From: Sycobia sp. Sy_11
Taxonomy: Eukaryota > Arthropoda > Insecta > Hymenoptera > Epichrysomallidae
Reading direction: 5' to 3'
DNA: 64,000 nucleotides
Assembly (NCBI GenBank): GCA_018907035.1
Contig: JACCIC010000015.1
Coordinates: 2,296,001 to 2,360,000 of the forward strand
In this document: piece after piece, positions 50,401 to 59,390 of the stretch
Layout: each line of letters begins with the position of its first letter
Numbering within the stretch: the stretch's first letter is position 1
Position numbers and translations under genes: made by a program
The notes under the pieces: generated by a model
Told to the model about the DNA's origin: nothing
Seen by the model: the letters and a program-made list of their open reading frames with translations, nothing else
The model's database searches: none

Positions 50401-53400
50401 TAAATAACAACTGTTATATTCCATTTATTTTTCATAATTCTTTTAATTTATTTAGCTTGAAAGGTGATAAAGTTCTCGTCCAGTTATATTCTAAAATATT
50501 GATTTCTGCATAAATGAATTTCGTCATGGAAACAATTTATAATACACATATGTCCAAGAGAAAATTCACTTATTTTTAGCTGTTATAATTCTATTTATTG
50601 CGCAAAAATAATTATAGGAAATTATTTATTTTAGATGATTTCGTATGGCGTTTTCACCGAGCCCATATTTCTGACATTCTAACATTATAATCTACATATG
50701 TAGTTTTTAATAATATTAATAGTATACAGTATGTTAAACTGATAATTTATATATAAATCATATTTTACGTAAAATTTGCAACGCTTATGCATCGATAATC
50801 CATCAGTAATTAAATTTACACTTGATCCCAGCAGTTTTCGCCAATTCCAATTTAAAGTGTATTAAAAGTCACAGTTCTTCTTTAACTTAGAATTCACTGA
50901 CGTTGCTATAACAACCCGGGAATATCCAACAAAGTTATAAGAAAAACGTCGGGATCTTTTGGAAAATCTTATTATGCTTTCGGCAATCGGATACGAGCGT
51001 CACTCGTTTATATGACTTACTTGAATCATTTTCGCGCGAACAATCAGCATTTTACTGGATACAGCGAAACTCGGCTAGGTCACGAGCTAATTAAGACATT
51101 GCGCCCAGCGCGATGTGTCTATGTATGCGCGACACCGGTGTGCGGCTCATATCATCTGTTTGGCGTTACCAATTTCAACACACACACACACGCGCGCGCG
51201 CGCGCGTATAATATATTCTAGTAGATTATTATATGTATATATAAATTAAGTTTGGTTGTAGTCAAATCAGGAACATTATATTGTAAATGGAGGGGAATCA
51301 TCATTATTTTAGATGTATTATATAATAATATTACGCCAAAAAGATAAATTTTAAGGATATTAAAATTTTATACCATTAAAATTCTATATTCGTGGACTAT
51401 ACTTCTCTCACAACTATCTGTATATAGTGCCTATATGTTGACGAAAATTCAACCAATCTAATATATACAAATTGAGACTGAGATACAAAACTTTTATAAT
51501 TGACTTTGTAAACAAAAAGTTTAAAATTCGATCTTCAATCTTTTTAATATTTTATTAAGCTTATTTTTCGCAATAGCTCCATCTCACATTCACTTATTAC
51601 AATTCAGAATTATAGTCATCTCTATAAATATATAGACGCTATCTGACCACAGAATATCTTAATAATTAGAATATTTTTTTAATATCTGTAATACATTAAT
51701 TATTTAATGATTAATCATACAAATATTTTAATCATAATGTTACATATTTAAAGAAAATTCCAAGTGCTTTTGTATGTAAACAAAAATTTTATAAAGATAT
51801 ATAACAATGGTTACAATAATGAATGGCACAAGACAAACATTTTCTAAATTAAAAGATTTAAATTTAAATTTAAAAGATTCAAAATTTTATAATTTATTAA
51901 TATAAATTTAATTTCATAATTCTTCTAATAATTTAAGGAACATTAAGTTGTTTATCAAATTTCTGGAAATGATAGAATTTTTATTTTCAAAATTATTTTC
52001 AAGCATTTCCAGAAATTTTATAAACAACTGAATGTTCCTTAAATTATCAGAAGAATTATGAAATTAAATTTATATTAATAAATTATAAATAAAAATTTTT
52101 TAAATACAAATGAGAGGAATTTACAAAGAAATCTGAAAAGTTAATAAAAGTAAGTTACATTGTTTTGACGTAGTTATATCTATTGTTCTTTTCATAGTCC
52201 TACCATCGACATCAAAATTGCATAACATGTATTAACTATTCAGATTCCAAATTCCGTCAAAAACAGTAAGGTAAATATGAAAATCACAAAAATTATTATT
52301 TAACAGTTAATACATATATAAATCAATAGTAAGAAATTTATTATGTTTTAAAATGAATTTAAAAGGGTAATATTTCTTTTAAAGCGCGAAACAAATTCAG
52401 TCTTGGATTTATCATTTATTCAATATTAATTTCTTGTCAGTATGTTTCAAATATCTTCTATCGGTATATTAGCATCCTTTAATATTTTATATTATAAAGA
52501 AAATTAAACGCATTTGTTAAAGATACTTGATTTATCTGAAAAGCATGAAAAATTTTATCGTATAAATTGAGCATGTCTAAAATCTTAAAGAGCTCATCCG
52601 TTATGTGAAACTTAAGCCCAGTATTAATAGAGGAATATTACAAGCTAATCCAAGTGTAAGTGATTGAAGAACCTGGGAAAATCTAGTTTATAGATAATTA
52701 TGAAAATCATATGACCTGTATGTATCTATTTTAGTATAAAAATTAAATTTAAAATTTAATTTAAGGTGAGCACATCGTTATTAAAAAGTATCAAAAATTT
52801 TCAATTAGAAATGATACAACTACTTTATCTATTAATAATGATATTGCGTTACCAGATCTGAAATAGTTTTCAAGTTATATTCAAGCTAGAAGTTTTGATC
52901 GATAATCATAACTGATTTCTAGAAAATATTAAATAAAACGAACTAGAATCTACAGTCATTAAGATTCGATACTAAATTTATCAATCCCATGATTATAACA
53001 GTCAATCTCAAATTACTGCATAAATGTAATTTTTTTTTAATGTTACAGCTATTAACAGTTCCAGCGCACACGCTACCTCCAATAAGGATGCTCTGTATGC
53101 CCTTTATCATTTCGCTATTTGGAAAAAATTCCAAAGATGAAAACAATAAGAAATTTGAAAGGTAATATATAAAAAATTTTCACTTATTGGCTTATACTTG
53201 AAATCAAAAATTGTATTTTTTCTCATGCCCGCGGCAAAAGTTCTACTTTCTCTAACTGAATTAAAAAATGCACTATACGTACTTTAGGAAAAATAGAAAA
53301 CCAGCGAAGTGATAAATTTTTGTAAATTCCTTACCGACTGTCTAAACGTTTTATTTACGTAATGTGATTTATCACCTTAGGCGATGATTTTGGCTTGTAA

Positions 53401-54876
53401 GAATATTCGTAAAAAAATAACTTTTTCCTCCTTAGAACCGAAGATAAACATCCGATGTACAATTTGTAGGTTGGAAGGAAGAAAATAAAGTAGTATATCT
53501 ACGCATATGCTTCTCTCTATCTCTCTCCCTCTCTCTTTCTTGAACAAATATGACTGGAAATAATATAATACTATTCTCCCGCATGAACTATTAATTTATT
53601 TTTTACGCGAAAAATATATTACTTACAGTTAGTCTTTCATTTTTTATAATTTATTAGCTTAAGCCAGTTATGATATACAGAAATTTTGCTTGCCATTTTA
53701 GTTCAAATGTCCTTACAAGTTTTTATTATTGATTTAAATAATTGTTTAATTAATTTAGTATTTTACTAATTGAATAAAGTGAATGGTTATTTATCATTTA
53801 ATAAATTTTTAAAGACAAAATTGATTTATATATCGTAAAACATATATGTAAACATTCAATTCGGCTAAGTTAATACTTAAACATAACAATATAAAAATTT
53901 ACAACTAGTAAATTTAATATTAATTAAAACTTTTTAAATATAAGTACTGAAAAGTTTTCATACGATTATTACAATATTACCTATTCATTTTCCATTATTA
54001 TCCTTCATTTTTCAATATCAACGCCCATCATTAGGGGAGAGAGAGAAAGAATGAAAGTGCTGCGGTCTTATTGCTATGCGCACTATACTATATATGAATT
54101 ATATTTATTAAATAAAAAGTAAATAACGAATGTTCGATACGGGTAGGACAAAATAATCATATACGATACACGAAGCGAAATATATAATTATTGTTCGCTG
54201 ATGCTTATCGTTAATAAGCACCGGCGACCTAAGTCACATTTTCGCTCTTAGTGGTGCAGTATACTATTTTGAAAGTAAGCTTGCATAAGGAGCAAAGTAA
54301 ATTCGGATCTATAGTAATAAAGATTCTGTGGAGTATTTCAGGCATTTCGTGTATTTTTTTGCGCAAATTTTTTGAATTATCATCTTTTTATGTAATTCCT
54401 GCAGATTGAAAAAGAGATACGTTAAATTTACTTCAATTTACTTAAAATCTAAATATTAGTTCTGTGGACTGAATATTTCTTTTACTTTTTCGTACATAGT
54501 AAATTATAATACGTTCTCGTTTTAGAATACCAAAAGTGATATCTGCTCTATCGGTAACTTGGAATATAAAATATACATATATTACGGAATATATCTCAAG
54601 CTGGTCTTAACTTATGAAAAATTTAATATATCTATTTTAATAATTATTCCTTTATGATTTAGTTCGGCAAATCATGTGAATGTTGATGAAGAAAGTTCTG
54701 ACAGCGAGGATGAAGAAGGACAACAAGAACCACCAAAAATAAAGAAAATACTAACCAACAACTGTCACGAAGAATGTAAGGAAGATGATAATGTCTCGAG
54801 AGAAGAAGTAATGATAGTTAATTTTGATTGGGAGTTTCTAAATAATATATTACCGAGCAATGCATCCTCGAGTTAA
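35250..54876 (+). CDS. WDR75: WDR75 small-subunit processome protein (Utp17 orthologue)
   Basis: Exons: 35250-35380, 35447-35648, 35735-35925, 35991-36110, 36190-36368, 36537-36695, 36779-36972, 37356-37540, 37619-37782, 37859-38045, 38136-38314, 38402-38571, 38644-38829, 53049-53161, 54663-54876. All phases join and the sum is 858 codons (857 aa; human 830). Two tandem WD40 propellers can be followed: CTDNGELIYWNCHNG, VAVGDNSGRIVVWRN, GGGECVLVKWLLSNPQNKSFLPRL, LVLNSRTGYIQFYN, VTVGKDNKFKLWY, FDCTLTLWIPET, TSAEHLAVWD. The C-terminal part has the family block LLTVPAHTLPP, an acidic Ser/Asp/Glu stretch (ESSDSEDEEG) and a Trp-containing end (VNFDWEFLNNIL). From family knowledge, WDR75 is a UTP-A/t-UTP subunit in the nucleolus, needed for pre-rRNA transcription and 18S processing. 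Intron 13 is 14.2 kb, whereas every other intron but the last is under 400 bases. Confidence 0.96.
38341..38364. repeat. (AT)n in WDR75 intron 11
   Basis: A 12-unit AT run inside a very short intron (38315-38401), between the donor and the acceptor tract. Confidence 0.9.
39890..40135. other. GC-rich patch with open frames on both strands
   Basis: About 245 bases of balanced to GC-rich DNA in an AT-rich intron. Minus strand: after acceptor AAATTTCGCAG (about 40119-40129) a 34-codon frame runs to TGA at about 40016, with a cationic two-cysteine end (WHCLRYRKFDLVRRCRNYRI, then GRKH). Plus strand: after TTTTAAGTAG a 60-codon frame contains ASVEIPNVSAYGQFDSSDSG. The two overlap, so at most one is likely real. 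The patch could be a second exon of the antisense peptide gene (phase 0 fits), an exon of another gene, or a transposon fragment. Confidence 0.35.
40681..41095. repeat. foldback (inverted-repeat) element A
   Basis: Imperfect palindrome of about 415 bases. The inner arms, 40835-40877 and 40919-40962, pair closely (TACAAGATTTGTCATTATAT versus its near complement). Outer arms pair less well: the left segment AAAAAATGCTTTTTTACGTA matches the complement of ACGTAAAAGGGCATCTTTTT, and ACAGATATTTTCGG matches the complement of CGAAAATATCTAA. No transposase. Best read as a MITE or foldback-type element. Confidence 0.6.
41538..41586. repeat. (GA)n microsatellite
   Basis: About 24 AG units in WDR75 intron 13. 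Confidence 0.95.
42508..42549. repeat. (AT)n microsatellite
   Basis: About 20 AT units in WDR75 intron 13. Confidence 0.95.
44600..44876. other. GC- and CpG-rich patch inside WDR75 intron 13
   Basis: Strikingly CpG-rich (GGCGCGCGACGC, CAGACGCGCGCGCG) in an AT-rich intron and flanked by AT microsatellites. Open frames of 65-93 codons exist in several phases on both strands and none stands out. On the minus strand an AG (AGAAAGCAAG) precedes a phase-0 frame of about 39 codons containing LAPGGMNRRAPNWGDRDD, so it too could be a later exon of the antisense peptide gene. It may instead be a promoter island. Confidence 0.3.
44938..44972. repeat. (AT)n microsatellite
   Basis: About 17 AT units beside the GC-rich patch; a shorter one lies at 44880-44897. 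Confidence 0.95.
46037..46440. repeat. inverted degenerate minisatellite
   Basis: Left part (about 46037-46165) repeats GAACCAGTGAGAACCA-like units. Right part (about 46225-46440) repeats the complement (GGTTCTCACTGGTG, TTTTCACTGATTC, GGTTCT). The two arrays face each other across about 60 bases, so the transcript could fold into a long imperfect hairpin. Unit length looks like 14-18 bases with much drift. Confidence 0.65.
47079..47108 (-). CDS. possible second exon of the antisense secreted peptide gene
   Basis: An excellent acceptor (ATCGTTTTTTTGCCAG) is followed in phase 0 by nine codons, DIYMDLKNI, and a stop. Joined to the signal-peptide exon at 47718-47798 over a 609-base intron it gives a 36-residue precursor. 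The acceptor is the best one downstream of that exon, but the tail is very short and partly composed of an AT-rich run. The alternative second exons at about 40.1 kb and 44.8 kb are not excluded. Confidence 0.3.
   Translation of the reverse strand, partial: DIYMDLKNI
47372..47412. repeat. (AT)n microsatellite
   Basis: About 20 AT units, in the intron of the putative antisense peptide gene. Confidence 0.95.
47718..47798 (-). CDS. first coding exon of a small secreted peptide gene, antisense within WDR75 intron 13
   Basis: ATG at 47798 opens 27 codons ending at a consensus donor (GAGGCG|GTGAGT). The sequence is a textbook signal peptide: MRILGVVLFVICWIFIASA (n-region Arg, hydrophobic core, small residues at the cut), then HPAGDPEA. 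GC-rich codons (CTC, GTC, CTG, TTC, ATC) contrast with the AT-rich surroundings. The Ala/Pro/Asp/Glu-rich start of the pro-region resembles prosequences of hymenopteran venom and antimicrobial peptide precursors, which are trimmed by dipeptidyl peptidases; that is an analogy only. The mature peptide must lie in a later exon that I cannot fix. A core promoter lies 170 bases upstream. It runs opposite to its host gene. Confidence 0.6.
47966..48001 (-). promoter_or_regulatory. TATA plus initiator core promoter of the antisense peptide gene
   Basis: On the minus strand a TATATTAG box (48001-47994) is followed 33 bases later by TCAGT (47970-47966), the arthropod initiator consensus. The inferred start is A at 47968, giving a leader of about 170 bases to the ATG at 47798. 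A donor-like CCG|GTGAGC lies just after the start and might splice the leader. A second TATAAAAG at 47824-47817 is too close to the ATG to serve it. Confidence 0.55.
48796..49020 (+). mobile_element. mariner transposase C-terminal fragment (mauritiana-like)
   Basis: The plus-strand translation reads SDYHLFRPMENTITGVRF, TSREVIQHWLHPFWASKNE, stop, FFGAESTKLLNR, stop. This matches the mariner C-terminal region from the third catalytic Asp (APSDYHLF--M) through F-S-E-V--WL--FFA-K and F--GI-KL--R. Two stops interrupt it. The upstream two-thirds and the terminal repeats are absent, so this is a truncated fossil inside WDR75 intron 13. Confidence 0.75.
49285..49577. repeat. foldback (inverted-repeat) element B
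   Basis: Arms 49285-49385 and 49475-49577 are imperfect complements: GTAGGATT…CAATGAAACCAATGGAT and AGCTCAAATTTGAAAAT on the left against the complements of ATCTATTGGTTTTATTGGAAT and ATTTTCAAATTTGAGCT on the right. The 90-base centre is AT-rich. There is no coding content. MITE-like. Confidence 0.65.
51881..52090. repeat. foldback (inverted-repeat) element C, highly matched
   Basis: Arms of about 85-90 bases (51881-51970 and 52004-52090) are nearly perfect complements: TAAGGAACATTAAGTTGTTT pairs with AAACAACTGAATGTTCCTTA, and TTTCTGGAAATG pairs with CATTTCCAGAAA. The loop is about 33 bases. The high match implies a recent origin or ongoing conversion. No coding content. Confidence 0.8.
53162..54662 (+). 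other. WDR75 intron 14
   Basis: About 1.5 kb between the exon ending KKFER and the final exon. AT-rich, with a short CT tract near 53512-53538. No other gene seen. Confidence 0.7.
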
Positions 54877-56276
54877 TATAAAGGACGATGAAGATTATGA
54901 ATGAGATACAGAATAGGATTGTTTATATTTTTGCCACTTGTTAACAATTGAAATGTATATCTATAAATCTATATTATACAACAGTCACCGTCAAAATATG
55001 TTTTTAATAACGAATCGCATAGATATTTAGAAAAGAATCCATTTCTTTTTTACAATGTATAAAAGTGATATACATAGGATAAAATATATCATAATACATT
55101 TTTAAAAAACATCCTTTCCTTTTTCTTGACAACATTTTAATTTCTGTTATTAGCTATCGCAAAGCTGTTTATCTTTCATTAATCTATTTCTTTACTTATC
55201 CCTTTAAAGGTAGTAGATACATCATTTAAAACTTTAAAAAGAAACATAAAAATAAATAAAATAACAGTTGTATTTGACTAATTAAATTTTTATATTGTAA
55301 AAATACTACTCTCAATTCTTTAACGATATCATTTCAGTTTTCATTGTTAATGAAATATCAAAAAAATTAATTATTCACCTGTGATTACAATTACTCAAAA
55401 TTCATATATCGAATGTTTTTTCTAGACTCGATGGGCATAGATAACATTTTAAAAATTTATTTAAAAATCCTGAAAATTTTGGTATTCAAATAAAAACTAC
55501 CTTTTTAAAACGATTTATTGCAATATTATTTTCAATTGAAGACTTTCTATTCTCAAACGAAACTTTTTTAATTGTACAAATGGTATTGGAACTCAAAAGC
55601 TACTGATTTAAAAAAATTAATACAGTAAATCGTACATGGCGTTCGGAATGTCACGTTGCCAAATATACCTTTACAAGCTTTTCATCCAAATATGATCTGT
55701 TTCAAGAAAAATATTTATAGAATTTCTAACAACTAAAGTTGTGTAACGTTTTTGAACAAATCTGAATTTCCTAAGTATATTCGAAATACTGGAAAAATGA
55801 CTTATGCCAATAAAGTTATGGAATGAACTATTGTTAATTGCTAAAAAATGTTGAGATTTCAACATTCTTGAAAAGATTCTGTTGCGATATTTTACATCTA
55901 AGCAGTCAATCTATCGAATGAAACAATTATGTAGTAATAAATAGATGATTTGGCTTCATAATGTTGACATATAATATACATATTTAAATATCTAATAAAA
56001 ATATATTAACTTAATCAACAAAGAGAAACATCCTTTTTGGTGATAGTTTTGATCAATATTTCTTTTCTTCAGAATTTCAATCCAGACATTTATATTTTAA
56101 TACTAATTGCAATACATACATGTGTAATAAATATTAACGTTTACACATAATGCTCTTTATAATTTATTTACATTACATAACACAATGCTAGGGGTGATAG
56201 TTTTTAAAATATAAATTTCGCGTTTCATATTTTCAATATAAAGAATTATTGCTAAAAATACAACTATACAATCGAA
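54877..56276. other. WDR75 3' UTR and interval between convergent gene ends
   Basis: It holds the WDR75 3' UTR and, on the other strand, the 3' UTR of the EcKL gene. Plus-strand AATAAA occurs at 55251-55256. On the minus strand AATAAA occurs at 56168-56163, about 110 bases beyond the EcKL stop. No additional gene seen. Confidence 0.5.
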
Positions 56277-57626
56277 TTACAATTTTTTTCTCCCAAGCCT
56301 TTGATATTTAATCAAATCAAGAACTAAGCCATTCAATTGGCTCGCATAAAAATCGTCTTTATCATAAAGCTCCATCAAAAAGTCGTTATTTGTTCTAGCA
56401 AATATTTTTTCATAAAGTTGGTCTGCATTATAACGGATCAAAACTTTTGGATCGACATAAATGGTTGGATAATAGAGGCCAGCAGCGAATAAAGCACTCA
56501 ATCTCAGATCCTCGTATTCCTCCAAAAAATCGCTTAAGCTAGGTATTGGCACATCTGGATTGTTCATTTTCAAAGTCGTGCTTAGTTCCTCGTGATAGGC
56601 CTTGATAACTGATTTTTCCTCCTTCATTCTAACACCCACGGTGGTGCTCAAGTGTATAAACTGAACAAGATCGTAAGCTTGGGAAACGTACCTTGTGAAC
56701 TGAAAATCAACCATTACAGCCTTTATTTCGCCCGATTCGCTTTTGCCGAATAGATAATTATTCGGCCAGGTGTCACCGTGGCACATCACGCGATTTAGCT
56801 TACTTTTATATGAGCTTTGGTCATGCATTTTTGTGAAACCTTTTAAAAGTAGATTTTTGAATTTTAAATTGCTGTACCCCAGTTTCTGAGCAATTTTCTG
56901 CATTAGGTCGGCCATGACATCGATAGTTGCACGTATCTCGTCTCGGAATACTTGCTCGACGCACGAATCCGGCAAAATATCTTTCAATGGCTTTCCCAGC
57001 CTGGCTTCAGCTAAAATCGAAGCAGCATGCAAGCGAGCCTGAGTCTTTGCAACCGCCTTTAAGTGCATGCCATCCAATATCAGACTGTTCAGTGCAAAGT
57101 ATTTTCGGCTACGGAGATCCTCGAGAACGAGGATTTCATTGTTAGCCAGAAAGCACTTAGAACTCCAGTCATCTCCGATGAAATCCTCGCGCAGAAGTGG
57201 TAGCAGCTCATTATAGTAAAGTTTTTCTTGATTGAACAAATTTCGATCTTGAATGAATTGCAACTGATTGCCATTCTTTTCTGGAAGACCTTTTACAAAA
57301 AATTGACGAATCTCTTTGTTCTCACTTTCATCTCGTTGCACGATGATTGTTAAATCCTTGTGGCTGCCAAAAAAACCAACGTGCTTATTAGAATGAGGAA
57401 TGAAACCATATTTAATAACAGCAATAGTTTTGTTGTTCCAGGCTCTGCTTGCTATGGTGTTGATATCGTCCAAACTTAATATTTCAGCCGCTATATGGTG
57501 TATATATATTGTCTTTAATAATTTGAAAAAATATTACCTTATTAAATACTTGTTAGAAATTAAATGCTTACCATATGATATATGAATCTGAAAGCACAGT
57601 GCTAGCACGAACTGAATTAAATACAT
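56277..57626 (-). CDS. EcKinase / CHK-like kinase (EcKL, ecdysteroid 22-kinase family)
   Basis: Two exons on the minus strand, 57626-57572 and 57490-56277, joined over an 81-base GT-AG intron in matching phase; 422 aa, normal for the family. The C-terminal exon alone would lack an ATG start, which supports exon 1. A lysine in a VAIK-like strand (FFVKGLP, about 85), the hinge segment (EILVLEDL, about 137-144), the catalytic loop CHGDTWPNN (about 255-263) and the metal-binding VDFQF (about 279-283, in place of DFG) are all intact, so it should be active. From family knowledge, insect EcKLs phosphorylate ecdysteroids or detoxify small molecules by phosphorylation; the substrate cannot be told here. 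Odd: exon 1 encodes MYLIQFVLALCFQIHISYA, which looks like a signal peptide, whereas EcKLs are generally taken to be cytosolic. Confidence 0.9.
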
Positions 57627-57657
57627 ATTACAAAATTATGGCAATCGTTCATCTGTT

Positions 57658-57665
57658 CTTATATA
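57658..57665 (-). promoter_or_regulatory. TATA box of the EcKL gene
   Basis: Minus-strand TATATAAG lies 39-32 bases upstream of the ATG at 57626, predicting a leader of only about 8-10 bases. A longer leader from a distal start is possible. Confidence 0.4.
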
Positions 57666-58144
57666 TCTGTGAACAAATTTATAAACAATTTACATATTTT
57701 CTTCCCATCACATTACAGAAAAATCATTCATAAAAGACTTATACCATCACCTATAAGACACGAATGCAATCAAAATTAGAATATGCTTATATAATATATA
57801 GGTCAGCCGACGATAACATATTTAAAAATTTTGAATTCAATCTTCAACGCAAGTATGCGAATAGCAATAGGAGTTTTTCAAACGAGTTCCATGTAGAGCT
57901 TACTTAGCAAAACCTGCAAGATTTCCCTACACCTAAGAAGAGAGATATTAACACTAAATTACACAATCAAATTAATAATAAACCTAAATAAGCAAACGTA
58001 CAGCATGATGTATAAAAACACAAATATCTGCATATAAATACAAAAATTAAAAGAAATTTTCCTTTAACGATACACCTAATCTTACTTCTCGAAAAATATG
58101 AAATCTTTATTAACATTAACTAACCATTCGAAGTACTCTATATA

Positions 58145-59388
58145 CGAGGTCAGACAATGAAGTAATTGCGACAAAATTCAAAAATCGAATGTATTTAACA
58201 ATTAAGATGCATGTTACGATCCCCTTCAAAGTAGTTCCCTCCCGCATCTATACACTTACTCTAGCGAATTTTCCAGTATTCATGACAATTCTGGAACACT
58301 TCTTGTGGGACCTCTCCGAGTACCCTCGTCACAGATTCTTGGGTGTCTTCAACGGAGTCAAAATACCGGCCTTTGACAAGTTTTTTCAAATGGAGAAATA
58401 GGAAAAAGTCGCAGGGTGACATTTCCAGTGACTAGGGCGGTTGTGGTAACGTTGCGATGCCTTTAGACGCCAAAAACTGAGAGACACTGAACGTACTCTG
58501 ACAGTGAGCATTGTCGTGATGCATAACCCAAGTCTTCGCGATTTCTGGACGCACTCTGAGCACCCTTTTTCGTAATTTTTCGAGCACATTGCGGTAGAAT
58601 ACTTGATTTACGATTTGTCCAGGTGTCGTACATACTCTTTGTGAACTACCTCTTTACTGTCGAAGAAACAAGTGAACATGGTTTTCACTTTGGACTTGTT
58701 CATTCTCACCTTCTTTGGCCTAGGCGCTCCAGGGGGCGGCCACTGTTAGCTTTGTCATTTAGTTTCGGAGTTATATTGATAAAACCAATTTTCATCACCA
58801 GTAATAACTCGATCGAGAAGAGTAGGATCATTTTCAACCTGTTCGAGACAATCTTGAGCGATGTTCATTCGGTGGGCTTTTTACTCATCTGAAAGGTTCT
58901 TCGATACAGTCTTCGCGTACCGCTTTTTCATAGCAAAATCTTCAGTTAAAATCTTTTTAACTGTTTCCCGGTTAATATTCAACTCGTCAGCCAACATTCG
59001 AATGGTTAGTCACCGATCTTGACGAACTAAGGCGCGGACGCGTTATGCTTTCCCGTCGGTTCACACTTGAATTGACCTTCCGCTCTGCGCCTCGTCTTTG
59101 CCGCTCTCACGGCCCTTTTTAAAATCGGCATGCCACCGAAGCACTTGGCTACGACTCAGGACATCACTACCATACACTTTAAGCACTTTTTCATAAGTTT
59201 CGCACAAAATTTGCACGCGCGCTGTTAGAAAACACTCAACAATTGGCGAAGAAATAATCGTACAAGGATCGTCAAGGTCTCAATCGAGAGAGTAGGCATC
59301 TACTATTACGGTGGCGGAGTTATAGGTTCGCAGTGTTACCACAAGCCGAGAAATAAAATCGGTCGCATTACTTAATTGTCTGAGTTCG
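58145..59388 (-). mobile_element. full-length mariner element, inactivated
   Basis: The terminal inverted repeats are CGAGGTCAGACAATGAAGTA at 58145 and, on the other strand at the right end, CGAACTCAGACAATTAAGTA, each flanked by TA (58143-58144 and 59389-59390), the mariner target duplication. Length is about 1.24 kb. The transposase runs on the minus strand from about 59270 to 58190, broken by several frameshifts and stops. Blocks in order: LRWHADFKKGRESGKDEAQS, LNINRETVKKIL, ITGDENWFYQYNSETK, PRPKKVRMNKSKVKTM, MHHDNAHCQ and SPCDFFLF. All three Asp residues of the D,D34D triad are recognisable, so loss is by reading-frame damage rather than catalytic substitution. It sits about 520 bases upstream of the EcKL gene. 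Confidence 0.92.
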
Positions 59389-59390
59389 TA

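Larger units (their letters stand above)
38830..53048 (+). other. giant intron 13 of WDR75
   Basis: It is bounded by GAG|GTAAGC and TGTTACAG|CTATTA, both phase 0. It contains an antisense secreted-peptide first exon with promoter, a mariner fragment, three foldback elements, an inverted minisatellite, several AT microsatellites, a GA microsatellite and two GC-rich patches, all listed separately. The remaining sequence is AT-rich and unremarkable; a 142-codon plus-strand open frame at 42728-43156 starts at TTG and has no recognisable content. Confidence 0.85.
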
